Shown here: positions 25,746-36,792 of the stretch, piece by piece | Position numbering within the stretch: the stretch's first letter is position 1 | Layout: each line of letters begins with the position of its first letter | Assembly (NCBI GenBank): GCA_947488605.1 | Contig: CANKZJ010000007.1 | Location: 1 to 64,000 of the forward strand | DNA: 64,000 nucleotides | Direction of reading: 5' to 3' | Origin: an uncultured Paracoccaceae bacterium | Lineage (GTDB): Bacteria; Pseudomonadota; Alphaproteobacteria; Rhodobacterales; Rhodobacteraceae | Notes under the pieces: generated by a model | Seen by the model: the letters and a program-made list of their open reading frames with translations, nothing else | Told to the model about the DNA's origin: nothing | The model's database searches: none | Translations under genes and position numbers: made by a program

Positions 25746-27956
25746 TCAGAACAGAAAGATGTCGCTCGCCAAAGTCTGTTGATCGGTGACACCATTGATT
25801 TGCAGCGTGTTGCCATCGCCAAAGTCGATCGTGGCGGTGGCGCCTTCAAAGCTACCATAGACAAAAAGCACATCCGCAGCGGACGTTAGTCCGGTCCAAA
25901 GACCGGGGTCTAGGACGATGCTGTCACTGCCTTGCTCGAAATCCAGGATCTGATCAGCGCCTGACTGAAAAATAAACGTGTCGGCACCGCCGTCGCCACG
26001 CAGTATGTCGTTGCCCGCGCCGCCGCTCAGAATGTCTGCGCCCATACCGCCGCTTAGAAAATCTTGGCCGTTACCGCCAACGATCTCGTCGGCACCATTT
26101 CCGCCAAGCAATGTATCCGCGCCATCACCGCCATCAATCGTGTCGTTTCCGTCCCTGCCAAATAACGTGTCATCGCCTGATAATCCGAACACAGTATCAT
26201 CGCCATTCCCAGCGAAGATAAGGTCAATGTCGGCGCTTCCCGACAGGATTTCGGCGGTGTCCACCCCGTCGATCACTAGACCCGGTGCAATTGGTTCTTC
26301 TCTGAGAAGGTCCAGATTGCCAGCAATCAGCGTCATGATAGGTGTCAGAATGTTGTTGGCACCACCTTGATCGGCAGCGGGCGGATCGGGCGGGTTACCA
26401 ATATTTGGTGGGGGCAGCGCTGGTCCGGGGTAGCCCGGTTCAGGACCGATGGGCAGCCGCGAGATGTTAATCACATCCGTTGTCGAAAGGTCCCGATAAT
26501 CAATGGGCGCTCCATCCGCGCTTTGCACGAAAAGCGTCTCATCCCCGTAGGTGATCCGCATACCGTTTTCTTCGATCGTAATGAAAAGCTGGCTGATATC
26601 GCGCAGCATAGGCCAAAGCGACAGGTCAATCCGGTCCTCACCTATAACAAAATCGGTAATGGTGTCGTCCTCACCATCGCGACTAAGGATAAAAATGTCT
26701 GCGCCCGCGCCACCGGTCATGACGTCTGATCCCGCGCCGTCGCGTAGCAGGTCATCGCCAGCACCAGCTAAAATCACGTCCTCACCATCATGCCCTTGCA
26801 GTACATCGCTTCCGACCGTTCCTCTTAGCGCGCCACCGGCAAGCGTTGCGGTGGCGGTAATGCCGATTGGCCCGGTGTCGAATTGCACGTGGGTGATGCC
26901 CGTCTCGCTACTGCTTCCAACAAAAATATCCAGTGCCGTTCCAGTCACGCGACCAGCCAAAGCGCTGATATTATCAAGACTGACGTCGTCGGTGTCTTCA
27001 ATCGCGGCAAGGTGAACCAAAAGCCCGCCTTCCAGAAGCATAAAGACCGATAGCCCGTCATCGGCACCACCAGCGATGACGTAGGTGTGGCTGTCGATCT
27101 GGACTACCTCAAGCGATGTGACGCCGCCAAAACGCGTTTCGCGCGCATCAAGGATATGGTCGCGCACGATCATGCTGCCATCAGCGGTGATTTCAATCAC
27201 GCTAAGGCTGTCGGTGCCCGCCGCCCCCAAGATTGCATAAGTGCCGCCACCAATGCTCACGACTTCCATCGCGGTTGGCGCATTGATCCACAGCCCATCA
27301 TCAGCGTCGATGGTGTTTGCGTTGGTCACATTGCCATCTTGATCAACTGCATGTGTCGTCAGGCCGTTTTGCGCGCCACTGGCCGTCACGACAAAGCTTT
27401 GCGTGCCTACTGTTGTCGTTGCCACTGCCGCGATTTGATTGGTTTGTGGCGTGGGATCGAACAAAACGGTCTGGTCGAGGATTGTCCCAGAAGCATCGAG
27501 CGTCATCTGGGCCAGGCCGCCTTGCCCGGCCAATGTTCCATAGATGAAAGTGGCGCCATCAGAGAACGAAAGTGTTTCCCCATTCTGGAACCCAGCGAAA
27601 GCATCAGGAAGGTCAGCAACTGATGTTGTGGTGCCAAAACTGCCATCACTATTCAGGTCGACCAGTTGCAATTGTCCATCTTCGCCCCCGCCGGTGAGTA
27701 CAATCGGGTCAGATGCACCGAATATCGTTGTTACGCCAGCGATCCCACCGGGGCGGTCTCCGCCTTGGTAATCAAGATCTGCGCTGATCGTTAAGGGCCC
27801 ACCGTCAATCGACCATTGCCGCAAAACCCCATCATAGCGGGTACCGCTGTAAAGATACGCCGTTCCTGCCAGTGTGATGATTTCAAGATCGGTGATATGT
27901 GAGTGAGTGTCATCGGATGGATCAGCCGCATGGGCGACAAAGGATAAGCGCGACAT
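25746..27956 (-). CDS. large RTX-type calcium-binding protein with repeat-rich N-terminus
   Basis: A 736-residue protein when started at the ATG at 27956, which has GAGGG upstream. The first roughly 390 residues are beta-rich repeats containing SxxG(G)xD patterns, suggestive of a beta-propeller. A short RTX block (SDVMTGGAGADIF) lies near residues 385-430. A Pro-rich linker follows, then a main block of GGxGxDxLx nonapeptides near 570-680 and a C-terminal secretion-like tail. Such proteins leave by type I secretion and fold on calcium. No ABC/HlyD pair is in the window. The stop is three bases from that of the OPX gene, tail to tail. Confidence 0.85.
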   Translation of the reverse strand: MSRLSFVAHAADPSDDTHSHITDLEIITLAGTAYLYSGTRYDGVLRQWSIDGGPLTISADLDYQGGDRPGGIAGVTTIFGASDPIVLTGGGEDGQLQLVDLNSDGSFGTTTSVADLPDAFAGFQNGETLSFSDGATFIYGTLAGQGGLAQMTLDASGTILDQTVLFDPTPQTNQIAAVATTTVGTQSFVVTASGAQNGLTTHAVDQDGNVTNANTIDADDGLWINAPTAMEVVSIGGGTYAILGAAGTDSLSVIEITADGSMIVRDHILDARETRFGGVTSLEVVQIDSHTYVIAGGADDGLSVFMLLEGGLLVHLAAIEDTDDVSLDNISALAGRVTGTALDIFVGSSSETGITHVQFDTGPIGITATATLAGGALRGTVGSDVLQGHDGEDVILAGAGDDLLRDGAGSDVMTGGAGADIFILSRDGEDDTITDFVIGEDRIDLSLWPMLRDISQLFITIEENGMRITYGDETLFVQSADGAPIDYRDLSTTDVINISRLPIGPEPGYPGPALPPPNIGNPPDPPAADQGGANNILTPIMTLIAGNLDLLREEPIAPGLVIDGVDTAEILSGSADIDLIFAGNGDDTVFGLSGDDTLFGRDGNDTIDGGDGADTLLGGNGADEIVGGNGQDFLSGGMGADILSGGAGNDILRGDGGADTFIFQSGADQILDFEQGSDSIVLDPGLWTGLTSAADVLFVYGSFEGATATIDFGDGNTLQINGVTDQQTLASDIFLF

Positions 27957-28270
27957 GATTGGGCCCTCATTTGTGTCGGTCACCTGAACGGTGAGACCAA
28001 CAACAGTGATTTGGCGTCCGTGGGTAATTGCTAGAAATGAAGATTTCTTTGCCGTCTGACCAATACGTGCTGCTATTCACGTTGTCTGTCCGAGCGACCG
28101 TACAGCTTAGTCGTCATTTTGAAGACAAAGTGTTTCCCAATTATTTGTGCCAAAACGCACAGTCATCGACTGGTGACTTCGTTAAGGTCCGCTTGAGAAG
28201 GTTTTTAATGGTAACGGTTAACGATTTTCTTCATCGCACCCTGCATAGGAAAGTGCAGGGTGCGTTCATC
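27957..28270. other. intergenic region between galE and the RTX gene
   Basis: This 314-base AT-richer stretch holds the upstream region of the RTX gene and the galE 3' hairpin. Two imperfect CtrA-like arrangements are visible around 28190-28225 (TTAA-N7-TTGA and TTAA-N9-TTAAC), but neither matches the consensus spacing and sequence fully. No convincing coding frame is present. Confidence 0.4.
28235..28264 (-). terminator. stem-loop after galE
   Basis: An 11-bp perfect stem, CGCACCCTGCA with TGCAGGGTGCG, and an 8-base loop lie six bases beyond the galE stop. On the minus strand the bases after it are A/G-rich rather than a U-run, so it may be a weak terminator or an mRNA-protecting structure. 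Confidence 0.55.
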
Positions 28271-29287
28271 TCACCGCTGCTCATATCCATCAGGATTTTG
28301 CGATTGCCATGCCCAAGTGCTGGCCGCCATATCATCGAGGCCATGCGTCGCTTCCCAATCTAGCTCTGCCTTCGCACGACTTGCATCTGCCTGCATGACA
28401 GCGATGTCACCAGCACGACGCGGAACGGTTTTTGTCGGAATCTGTTGACCCGATGCTTTCTCAAACGCGCTTACCATGTCACGCACGCTATAGCTTAGGC
28501 CGGTGCCGATGTTAAAGGCACGCGCGCCATGCGCATTTGCCGCGTAGTCGATGGCAGCAACATGCGCGCGTGCTAGATCCACGACGTGAATGTAGTCGCG
28601 CAGCCCGGTGCCATCTGGTGTGTCATAATCCTCGCCAAAAACCTGCAAGACATCTCGTTTACCAACGGCGACTTGCGCAATGAAGGGCATGAGGTTGTTG
28701 GGCACATCTTTCGGATCTTCGCCAATCTGTGCGGATGCATGCGCCCCGACGGGGTTGAAATATCTCAATAGCACTGCTGTGCGGTCGTCTCCTGCAGCGG
28801 CCCAGTCAGAGAGGATGCTTTCGGCCATCAGCTTTGTGCGTCCGTAAACTGACGTTGGATTGGTTGGGTGCGCTTCATCGTAAGGGAGATACTCAGGCTC
28901 ACCGTAAACCGTCGCCGAGGATGAGAAGATCAATTTCTTGCAGCCTGCACGTGCCATTGCGCGCAGCAACGTCAGAGTACCACTGACATTAACATCATAG
29001 TAGTAAAGCGGCTTTTCAGCGCTTTCACCGACCGCTTTCAAGCCAGCAAAATGAATTACGGCGTCCGGTTGGAAGTCCTGCAGAACCTCGTCAAGCTTAT
29101 CGCTGTCCCGGACGTCACCAACGTAGTCGTGGATCACCCCGTTTGAGAGGCTGCGTACACGTGTCAGAACGTCTGGCGTTGCATTGCTATAATTATCAAA
29201 GACGCAGACCTCATGGCCTTGCGCCATCAGTTCCAGCAATGTGTGGCTGCCGATATAGCCCGCCCCGCCTGTCACTAATACGCGCAT
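28271..29287 (-). CDS. galE: UDP-glucose 4-epimerase
   Basis: A 338-residue extended SDR started at the ATG at 29287. The NAD-binding motif VTGGAGYIGSHT opens the protein; SSSATVYGEPEYLP and SVYGRTKLMAE supply the Ser/Thr and Tyr-x3-Lys of the active site. It interconverts UDP-glucose and UDP-galactose for surface polysaccharides. It is in line with fcl and gmd on the same strand, 79 bases downstream of fcl, so a nucleotide-sugar operon is likely. Confidence 0.93.
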   Translation of the reverse strand: MRVLVTGGAGYIGSHTLLELMAQGHEVCVFDNYSNATPDVLTRVRSLSNGVIHDYVGDVRDSDKLDEVLQDFQPDAVIHFAGLKAVGESAEKPLYYYDVNVSGTLTLLRAMARAGCKKLIFSSSATVYGEPEYLPYDEAHPTNPTSVYGRTKLMAESILSDWAAAGDDRTAVLLRYFNPVGAHASAQIGEDPKDVPNNLMPFIAQVAVGKRDVLQVFGEDYDTPDGTGLRDYIHVVDLARAHVAAIDYAANAHGARAFNIGTGLSYSVRDMVSAFEKASGQQIPTKTVPRRAGDIAVMQADASRAKAELDWEATHGLDDMAASTWAWQSQNPDGYEQR

Positions 29288-29366
29288 TTGTCTCTCCACT
29301 GGATGTTGGGCAGTGGTAGACAGTCCGCGTGCGGTGATCAACCGGCGCTAGGTATAAGTGTCTGTT

Positions 29367-30335
29367 TTATGAAGCGCGCAAGCGTTGGCCTGCCTCCTGT
29401 TGTGCGCAATACCAATGGAAGGTTCGCGCAATCCCTTCGCGCAGGTCAATTTTGGCCTGCCAGCCGAGTGAGGTCATCACGGATACATCCAAAAGCTTGC
29501 GCGGGGTGCCGTCTGGTTTACTGGGATCAGTAATTGTTTTTCCGCGAAACCCCGTAACCTCTGACACCATCTGTGCGAGTGCGCTGATGGCGATGTCGCG
29601 ACCTGTGCCGACATTCAGGTGGCTTTGCATGGGCTTGGTCGCGTTGGCGTAACTTTTTTGATCCAGCCCCATAACGAATAAAACGGCATCAGCCAGATCA
29701 TCGACGTGCAGGAATTCTCGACGCGGCTTGCCCGTACCCCACAGAGTGACGGACGGATGATCAAGGCGTGCTGCATCGCTGAATCGCTGCATAAGTCCGG
29801 GCAGAACATGAGAATTCTGAGGGTGGAAATTGTCACCAGGCCCATAAAGGTTCGTCGGCATCAGCGACCGATAATCCCGCCCGAATTGTCGGTTGTAGCT
29901 TTCACACAGTTTGATCGCCGCGATTTTGGCGATGGCGTAAGGCTCGTTCGTTGGCTCAAGCGGCCCGGTAAGTAATGCGTCTTCGCGGATCGGCTGGGCT
30001 GCATCACCCGGATAGATGCAGGACGACCCAAGCTGGATCAGTTGTTGAACACCCGCCGCATGTGCCTGATGGATCAGGTTGCTGGCAATCATCAAATTAT
30101 CATGGATGAAATGTGCAGGCTGGGTATCGTTGGCAATGATGCCTCCAACCTTGGCGGCAGCGATGATGACCATTTCTGGCCGGTTTGCTTGCATGAAGTC
30201 GCGCACAGCGCTTTGATCAGTTAGATCACACTCTGCGCGGGTTGCCGTGATCACGTCATGCCCGCCTTCAGCGATCAACCGTCGCAAGATTGCACTGCCA
30301 ACCATCCCCCTGTGTCCTGCCAGATAGATGCGCAC
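29367..30335 (-). CDS. fcl: GDP-L-fucose synthase
   Basis: A 322-residue epimerase/reductase started at the GTG at 30335, five bases from the gmd stop, with GAGG upstream; the longer frame only overlaps gmd. The NADP motif is YLAGHRGMVGSAI, and the active-site Tyr-x3-Lys is EPYAIAKIAAIKL. It converts GDP-4-keto-6-deoxymannose, the product of Gmd, to GDP-L-fucose. Pairing with gmd makes the assignment firm. Confidence 0.94.
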   Translation of the reverse strand: MRIYLAGHRGMVGSAILRRLIAEGGHDVITATRAECDLTDQSAVRDFMQANRPEMVIIAAAKVGGIIANDTQPAHFIHDNLMIASNLIHQAHAAGVQQLIQLGSSCIYPGDAAQPIREDALLTGPLEPTNEPYAIAKIAAIKLCESYNRQFGRDYRSLMPTNLYGPGDNFHPQNSHVLPGLMQRFSDAARLDHPSVTLWGTGKPRREFLHVDDLADAVLFVMGLDQKSYANATKPMQSHLNVGTGRDIAISALAQMVSEVTGFRGKTITDPSKPDGTPRKLLDVSVMTSLGWQAKIDLREGIARTFHWYCAQQEAGQRLRAS

Positions 30336-30339
30336 GGGG

Positions 30340-31461
30340 TTAGGCCTCGACCGCGAGTGGCATTTCCATACCATGCTCTTTGAGCAAAGCGTGGCGCTGC
30401 GCGATTTTGAAATCTTCGGTGACCATTTCGGCGCACATCTCCTGCGGTGTGATCGTGGGTGTCCAGCCGAGTTTGTGTTTCGCCTTGGAAGGGTCACCCA
30501 AAAGCGTCTCGACCTCGGCGGGCCGGAAGTAGCGCGGATCGACCCGCATGATCACATCACCGGCGCGCACGTTTGGTGCGCGGTTGTGGTTGACAGCCGT
30601 GACCGTTGCAGTTTCGTGCACACCTTTGCCGCTGAACGCCAGCGTGATGCCCAATTCTGCCGCAGTCCATGAAATGAAGTCCCGGACAGAATACTGCTTG
30701 CCTGTGGCGATCACATAATCCTCTGGGGTATCTTGCTGCAGCATCATCCACTGCATACGGACATAGTCCTTTGCGTGCCCCCAATCGCGAAGCGCGTCGA
30801 TGTTTCCCAGATAAAGGCAGTCTTGCAGGCCAAGCGCGATCTGCGCCAACCCGCGTGTGATTTTGCGGGTGACGAAAGTCTCACCCCGGCGCGGGCTTTC
30901 ATGGTTAAAGAGGATGCCGTTGCAGGCAAACATGCCGTAAGCCTCGCGGTAGTTCACGCAGGTCCAGTAGGCATAGAGTTTCGCTACCGCATAGGGGCTG
31001 CGCGGGTGGAATGGAGTGGTCTCTGTTTGCGGGGTTTGGCGCACCTGTCCATAGAGTTCCGAAGTTGAGGCCTGATAGAAGCGGGTTTTATCCTCAAGTT
31101 TCAAAAACCGGATTGCTTCGAGCAAGCGAAGTGTCCCAAGCGCATCAACATCAGCTGTGTATTCGGGGGCTTCAAAGCTTACTGCGACATGGCTTTGCGC
31201 GCCGAGGTTATAAACCTCATCAGGCTGGACCTCTGAGATGATCCGCGTGAGGTTCGAGCTGTCAGTCAGATCGCCATAGTGCAGTTTGAAGCGGGCGTTA
31301 TCCGTTTGCGGATCTTGGTAGATATGATCGACACGTTCGGTATTGAGGGATGATGATCGGCGCTTGATGCCGTGCACCTCATATCCTTTGTCCAGCAGCA
31401 GTTCGGCCAGATAGGACCCGTCTTGACCTGTGATCCCGGTAATCAGCGCGCGTTTTGTCAT
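30340..31461 (-). CDS. gmd: GDP-mannose 4,6-dehydratase
   Basis: A 373-residue extended SDR with the opening motif [31 protein letters not shown] typical of Gmd and the active-site [12 protein letters not shown]. It performs the first step from GDP-mannose to GDP-L-fucose. It is the first gene of the gmd-fcl-galE run and is divergent from the DUF2793 gene, with a CtrA-type site in the gap 53 bases from its start codon. Confidence 0.95.
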   Translation of the reverse strand: MTKRALITGITGQDGSYLAELLLDKGYEVHGIKRRSSSLNTERVDHIYQDPQTDNARFKLHYGDLTDSSNLTRIISEVQPDEVYNLGAQSHVAVSFEAPEYTADVDALGTLRLLEAIRFLKLEDKTRFYQASTSELYGQVRQTPQTETTPFHPRSPYAVAKLYAYWTCVNYREAYGMFACNGILFNHESPRRGETFVTRKITRGLAQIALGLQDCLYLGNIDALRDWGHAKDYVRMQWMMLQQDTPEDYVIATGKQYSVRDFISWTAAELGITLAFSGKGVHETATVTAVNHNRAPNVRAGDVIMRVDPRYFRPAEVETLLGDPSKAKHKLGWTPTITPQEMCAEMVTEDFKIAQRHALLKEHGMEMPLAVEA

Positions 31462-31513
31462 CTGTTCTCACACCATGAGTAGTCTTTGATTAACCATGTC
31501 TGCGATCAACACG

Positions 31514-31529
31514 TTAAGGTTGTGTTAAC
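31514..31529. promoter_or_regulatory. CtrA binding site, TTAA-N7-TTAAC
   Basis: TTAA at 31514-31517, a 7-base spacer and TTAAC at 31525-31529 form a perfect match to the alphaproteobacterial CtrA consensus. It lies in the divergent region between gmd and the DUF2793 gene, so one or both may be under CtrA control. Confidence 0.6.
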
Positions 31530-31613
31530 TGCCTGACGCTGCTGTAAGATTTTGTTGACGGGCATGCGAAAATACTGCGCGGGATTTCATTGTTGCGGAA
31601 GGCGCGAAACCCC

Positions 31614-31967
31614 ATGTCGGAAACCACTCCTAAACTCTCTATGCCCTTGATCATGCCCGCTCAGGCGCAAAAGCATGTCACGCATAACGAAGCGGTCGAA
31701 TTGTTGGATATGATTGTCCAGATGACGCTTGAGGCAACGAACGCGAGCACGCCTCCTTCATCGCCCGGTGAGGGTCAAGCCTGGGCGCTGGGCACCTCGC
31801 CAACGGGTGATTGGGCCGGGCAAGCGGGCATGATCGCATCTTGGCGAGGTGGCGGTTGGCTACTTGTGACGCCGCAGGACGGTTGGATGGCATGGGTCAA
31901 AGATGTGACCGAGCTGCAAGTTCGGACAAGTGGCGCATGGGCTACGCTTGCGACAACGGGAAGTTAA
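31614..31967 (+). CDS. DUF2793 domain protein
   Basis: A 117-residue protein started at the ATG at 31614, with GGAAGG upstream; a TTG at 31590 is an alternative. The DUF2793 pattern is clear: LIMPAQAQKHVTHNEA at the N-terminus and WRGGGWLLVTPQDGWMAWV in the middle. This domain occurs in phage-like tail or head-fibre proteins and, as I recall, in gene transfer agent head spikes of Rhodobacter. Here it stands alone next to polysaccharide genes and behind a CtrA box, so a surface-attachment role is inferred. Confidence 0.8.
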   Translation: MSETTPKLSMPLIMPAQAQKHVTHNEAVELLDMIVQMTLEATNASTPPSSPGEGQAWALGTSPTGDWAGQAGMIASWRGGGWLLVTPQDGWMAWVKDVTELQVRTSGAWATLATTGS

Positions 31968-32079
31968 CCCGCAGCGAACGATTCCCTTGGCGTCGACTTA
32001 TCTGCGGGTTGTCGATCAAATCGAAGATCAAGAAGCAATTTCGAAAGGCGCATGACCTATGGGTTCATGCGCCTTTTTT
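31966..32079 (+). ncRNA. candidate structured RNA or 3' UTR element with terminator
   Basis: A 9-bp inverted repeat (AACCCGCAG at 31966-31974 and CTGCGGGTT at 32002-32010) precedes the strong terminator at 32044-32079. The first arm includes the DUF2793 stop codon, so this may be simply the folded 3' UTR or a 3'-derived small RNA. No Rfam family was recognised. Confidence 0.3.
32044..32079 (+). terminator. rho-independent terminator after the DUF2793 gene
   Basis: A 12-bp stem, AAAGGCGCATGA with TCATGCGCCTTT, a 9-base loop and a run of six T's at 32074-32079. It separates the DUF2793 transcript from the atp operon. Confidence 0.85.
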
Positions 32080-32192
32080 GCGTTCCTACGATAAAACTGA
32101 GAAATCAGCCTTCTTTTTGGGCCAAATCGCTGTTCATTATCAATCAACGCACCATATGCGGGTTAGCGCAGTGGATTCTTGTCGCAGGGTGC

Positions 32193-32221
32193 TTGCGGCA
32201 CCTACGGGGCTCTGCTACATC
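32193..32221 (+). promoter_or_regulatory. candidate sigma70 promoter of the atpHAGDC operon
   Basis: TTGCGG at 32193-32198, a 17-base spacer and TACATC at 32216-32221, about 110 bases before the atpH start. The rest of the 32080-32332 gap shows no coding frame with a good ribosome site. Confidence 0.4.
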
Positions 32222-32332
32222 GCGCAAGATTTTGCCGCTCTCTCGTTTTTGTGAGGGCCTAGGAAGTTGCCCATTCGCGCCCCGTCACTCCGGGTGTTGC
32301 GGGTCCGGGCCCAAGATATCGGAAGGCTCCAC

Positions 32333-32893
32333 GTGTCCGAAACTGCTGGTATTTCGACAGGCATCGCTGCGCGCTATGCGACGGCTGTGTTTGACCTCGC
32401 CAAAGAAGGCAAGGCAATCAAAGCACTCGAATCAGATGTTGCTGCCCTTGAGGGCGCAATGGGCGAAAGCGCTGATCTGCATACATTGCTGACGTCGCCG
32501 CTCTATAGCCGCGACGAGCAATCTGCTGCTGTCGCCGCGATTGCCAAGAAAATGAAACTGTCAGACACAACAAGCAACGTATTGGCGCTTCTTGCTGCCA
32601 AGCGCCGTTTGTTTGTGTTGCCGCAGCTTATCGCCGTGCTGCAGGACATGCTGTCCGAAGAGCGTGGCGAGGTGATTGCTGACGTGACAACCGCCAAGGC
32701 GCTGACAAAGGCGCAGGCTGACAAGCTTGCAAAAACACTCAAGTCCCAAATGGGCAAATCTGTCACCATCAAAGAAACCGTCGATGAGAGCATCATTGGC
32801 GGTCTTATTGTTAAAGTGGGCTCAAAGATGATTGATACGTCAATCGCCTCCAAGCTCAACGCACTCCAGAACACAATGAAAGAGGTCGGATAA
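32333..32893 (+). CDS. atpH: F1 ATP synthase delta subunit
   Basis: A 186-residue delta subunit started at the GTG at 32333, which has GGAAGG six bases upstream; the open frame extends 22 codons further but without family resemblance. The conserved opening AARYATAVFDLAKE and the C-terminal VDESIIGGLIVKVGSKMID are typical. Delta links the F1 head to the peripheral stalk. It is the first gene of atpHAGDC; the Fo genes lie elsewhere, as usual in Rhodobacterales. Confidence 0.95.
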   Translation: MSETAGISTGIAARYATAVFDLAKEGKAIKALESDVAALEGAMGESADLHTLLTSPLYSRDEQSAAVAAIAKKMKLSDTTSNVLALLAAKRRLFVLPQLIAVLQDMLSEERGEVIADVTTAKALTKAQADKLAKTLKSQMGKSVTIKETVDESIIGGLIVKVGSKMIDTSIASKLNALQNTMKEVG

Positions 32894-34429
32894 ATGGCGA
32901 TCCAAGCGTCTGAAATTTCTGCGATCCTAAAGGACCAGATCAAAAACTTCGGTCAAGAAGCCGAAGTGGCCGAAGTTGGCCGTGTGCTTAGCGTCGGCGA
33001 TGGTATCGCCCGTGTTTATGGCCTCGACAATGTTCAAGCCGGTGAAATGGTTGAATTCCCCGGTGGTATCCGCGGAATGGCCTTGAACCTTGAATCCGAT
33101 AACGTTGGTATCGTTATCTTCGGTTCTGACCGTGACATTAAAGAGGGCGACACTGTTAAGCGTACGAATTCCATCGTGGACGTACCTGTTGGTGACGAAC
33201 TGCTTGGTCGCGTTGTTGATGGTCTGGGTAACCCGATCGACGGCAAAGGTCCGATCAAAACAAAGACACGTGCGGTTGCTGACGGCAAAGCCCCCGGCAT
33301 TATCCCACGGAAATCTGTTCACGAACCAATGGCGACCGGCCTAAAGTCCGTTGACGCGATGATCCCAATTGGCCGTGGCCAGCGCGAACTGATCATTGGT
33401 GACCGCCAAACTGGTAAAACTGCTGTCGCACTTGATACGATCCTGAACCAGAAATCGTACAACGACGCGGCTGAAAAAGAGTATGATAAGCTGTACTGCG
33501 TTTACGTGGCGATTGGCCAAAAGCGTTCAACAGTTGCGCAATTGGTCAAGAAACTCGAAGAATCAGGCGCACTTGAGTATTCAATCGTTGTCGCCGCGAC
33601 AGCCTCTGACCCTGCACCTTTGCAGTTCTTGGCACCATATGCCGCGACTGCGATGGCAGAGCACTTCCGCGATAACGGCCGCCACGCGCTGATCATCTAT
33701 GATGACCTGTCCAAGCAAGCCGTGTCTTACCGCCAGATGTCCTTGCTTCTGCGTCGCCCACCGGGCCGTGAAGCCTACCCTGGTGACGTTTTCTATCTTC
33801 ACTCAAGACTTCTTGAGCGGTCTTCAAAGCTGAACGAAGATAACGGTTCCGGTTCACTTACGGCGCTGCCGATCATCGAAACCCAAGGTGGTGACGTATC
33901 AGCGTTTATTCCGACAAACGTGATTTCGATCACAGATGGTCAGATCTTCCTTGAAACTGAACTGTTCTACCAAGGTATCCGCCCTGCGGTGAACACTGGT
34001 CTGTCCGTTTCGCGTGTCGGTTCATCCGCTCAGACGAACGCAATGAAGTCTGTTGCTGGTCCTGTTAAGCTTGAGCTTGCGCAGTACCGCGAAATGGCTG
34101 CGTTTGCGCAGTTTGGTTCTGATCTTGATGCTGCCACACAGCAGTTGCTGAACCGTGGTGCCCGCCTGACAGAGCTGATGAAGCAAGCGCAGTATTCGCC
34201 TTTGACGACAGCCGAGATTGTTTGCGTGATCTACGCAGGCACAAAGGGTTATCTTGATAAGATCGCCGTGACTGACGTGGGTCGTTTCGAGGCTGGTTTG
34301 TTGAAGCACTTGCGGACCAACGCGTCTGATGTGCTCGATATGATCACCAAAGAAGATCCGAAGATCAAAGGCGACGCCGAAGCAAAGATCAAAGCCGCTT
34401 TGGACGCATTCGCAGCCGATTTCGCTTAA
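32894..34429 (+). CDS. atpA: F1 ATP synthase alpha subunit
   Basis: A 511-residue alpha subunit with the N-terminal crown, the nucleotide-binding P-loop [11 protein letters not shown] near residues 170-180 and the signature [20 protein letters not shown]. It occupies three of six nucleotide sites of F1, of regulatory rather than catalytic type. It starts directly after the atpH stop and precedes atpG by 24 bases. Confidence 0.98.
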   Translation: MAIQASEISAILKDQIKNFGQEAEVAEVGRVLSVGDGIARVYGLDNVQAGEMVEFPGGIRGMALNLESDNVGIVIFGSDRDIKEGDTVKRTNSIVDVPVGDELLGRVVDGLGNPIDGKGPIKTKTRAVADGKAPGIIPRKSVHEPMATGLKSVDAMIPIGRGQRELIIGDRQTGKTAVALDTILNQKSYNDAAEKEYDKLYCVYVAIGQKRSTVAQLVKKLEESGALEYSIVVAATASDPAPLQFLAPYAATAMAEHFRDNGRHALIIYDDLSKQAVSYRQMSLLLRRPPGREAYPGDVFYLHSRLLERSSKLNEDNGSGSLTALPIIETQGGDVSAFIPTNVISITDGQIFLETELFYQGIRPAVNTGLSVSRVGSSAQTNAMKSVAGPVKLELAQYREMAAFAQFGSDLDAATQQLLNRGARLTELMKQAQYSPLTTAEIVCVIYAGTKGYLDKIAVTDVGRFEAGLLKHLRTNASDVLDMITKEDPKIKGDAEAKIKAALDAFAADFA

Positions 34430-34453
34430 TTCTTAAGGTAAGGAGACGAACAC

Positions 34454-35326
34454 GTGCCTAATCTTAAGGACCTGAAAAATCGGATCGCGTCGGTCAAGTC
34501 GACCCGCAAGATCACGAAGGCTATGCAAATGGTCGCGGCAGCAAAACTGCGCCGCGCCCAAGATGCAGCCGAAGCGTCGCGTCCCTACACAGAGCGTTTC
34601 AACGCTGTGATGGCTGGGCTTGCGGCGGGTTCGGCTGGATCAGAAGCAGCACCAAAGTTGTTGTCGGGTACCGGCAGCGACCAAGTGCACCTGCTGATTG
34701 TTATGACAGCGGAACGTGGTTTGTGCGGTGGCTTTAACGGCAACATCGCAAAGCTTGCAAAGTCACACGCGCAAAAGCTTTTGTCTGATGGTAAGACTGT
34801 AAAAATTCTGACCGTTGGCAAAAAAGGCCGCGATGCGATCAAGCGCGACTTGGGCGATCACTTTGTTGGTCACGTTGACCTGTCCGCTGTTAAGCGGCTG
34901 GGATATGCGGACGCCCAAGGCATCGCAAAAGATGTGCTGGGCCGCTTTGACGCTACTGAATTCGATATCGCGACGATCTTCTTCGCGCGCTTCGAAAATG
35001 TTGTGACACAGCATCCAACCGCACAGCAGATCATTCCTGCAAAGTTCGAGACAGCCGAAGACGCTGAAGTCACATTGTATGACTATGAGCCAAGTGAAGA
35101 GGAAATCCTTGCGGATTTGCTGCCACGTGGTGTGGCGACTGCGATCTTTTCTGCGCTGCTTGAGAATGCGGCGTCTGAGCAAGGTGCACGTATGTCCGCG
35201 ATGGACAATGCGACCCGCAACGCTGGCGAGATGATCGACAAGCTGACAATCCAATACAACCGCTCGCGACAGGCCGTCATTACAAACGAGCTGATTGAAA
35301 TTATTTCGGGCGCGGAAGCGCTTTAG
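34454..35326 (+). CDS. atpG: F1 ATP synthase gamma subunit
   Basis: A 290-residue gamma subunit that starts at a GTG with AAGGAG upstream. The N-terminal helix [18 protein letters not shown] and the C-terminal helix region [17 protein letters not shown] form the rotating coiled coil inside the alpha3beta3 head; ERGLCGGFN is the family signature. It drives conformational change in the catalytic beta subunits. Confidence 0.97.
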   Translation: MPNLKDLKNRIASVKSTRKITKAMQMVAAAKLRRAQDAAEASRPYTERFNAVMAGLAAGSAGSEAAPKLLSGTGSDQVHLLIVMTAERGLCGGFNGNIAKLAKSHAQKLLSDGKTVKILTVGKKGRDAIKRDLGDHFVGHVDLSAVKRLGYADAQGIAKDVLGRFDATEFDIATIFFARFENVVTQHPTAQQIIPAKFETAEDAEVTLYDYEPSEEEILADLLPRGVATAIFSALLENAASEQGARMSAMDNATRNAGEMIDKLTIQYNRSRQAVITNELIEIISGAEAL

Positions 35327-35331
35327 ACTGA

Positions 35332-36774
<1,443 letters not shown>

Positions 36775-36792
36775 TAGAACCGTAAGGAGCCG

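Noticed and set aside
25960..26240. Regular short DNA repeats that could suggest a CRISPR array
   Set aside because: They are the codons of RTX nonapeptides in the minus-strand gene; repeats are degenerate and there are no unique spacers.
28196..28225. CtrA boxes upstream of the RTX gene
   Set aside because: The candidates have either a mismatch in the second half-site or a 9-base spacer instead of 7.
32157..32230. tRNA-like run (GGGTTAGCGCAGTGG...) before the atp operon
   Set aside because: The D-arm resemblance is not followed by an anticodon stem or a T-arm GGTTCGAATCC, and the acceptor ends do not pair.
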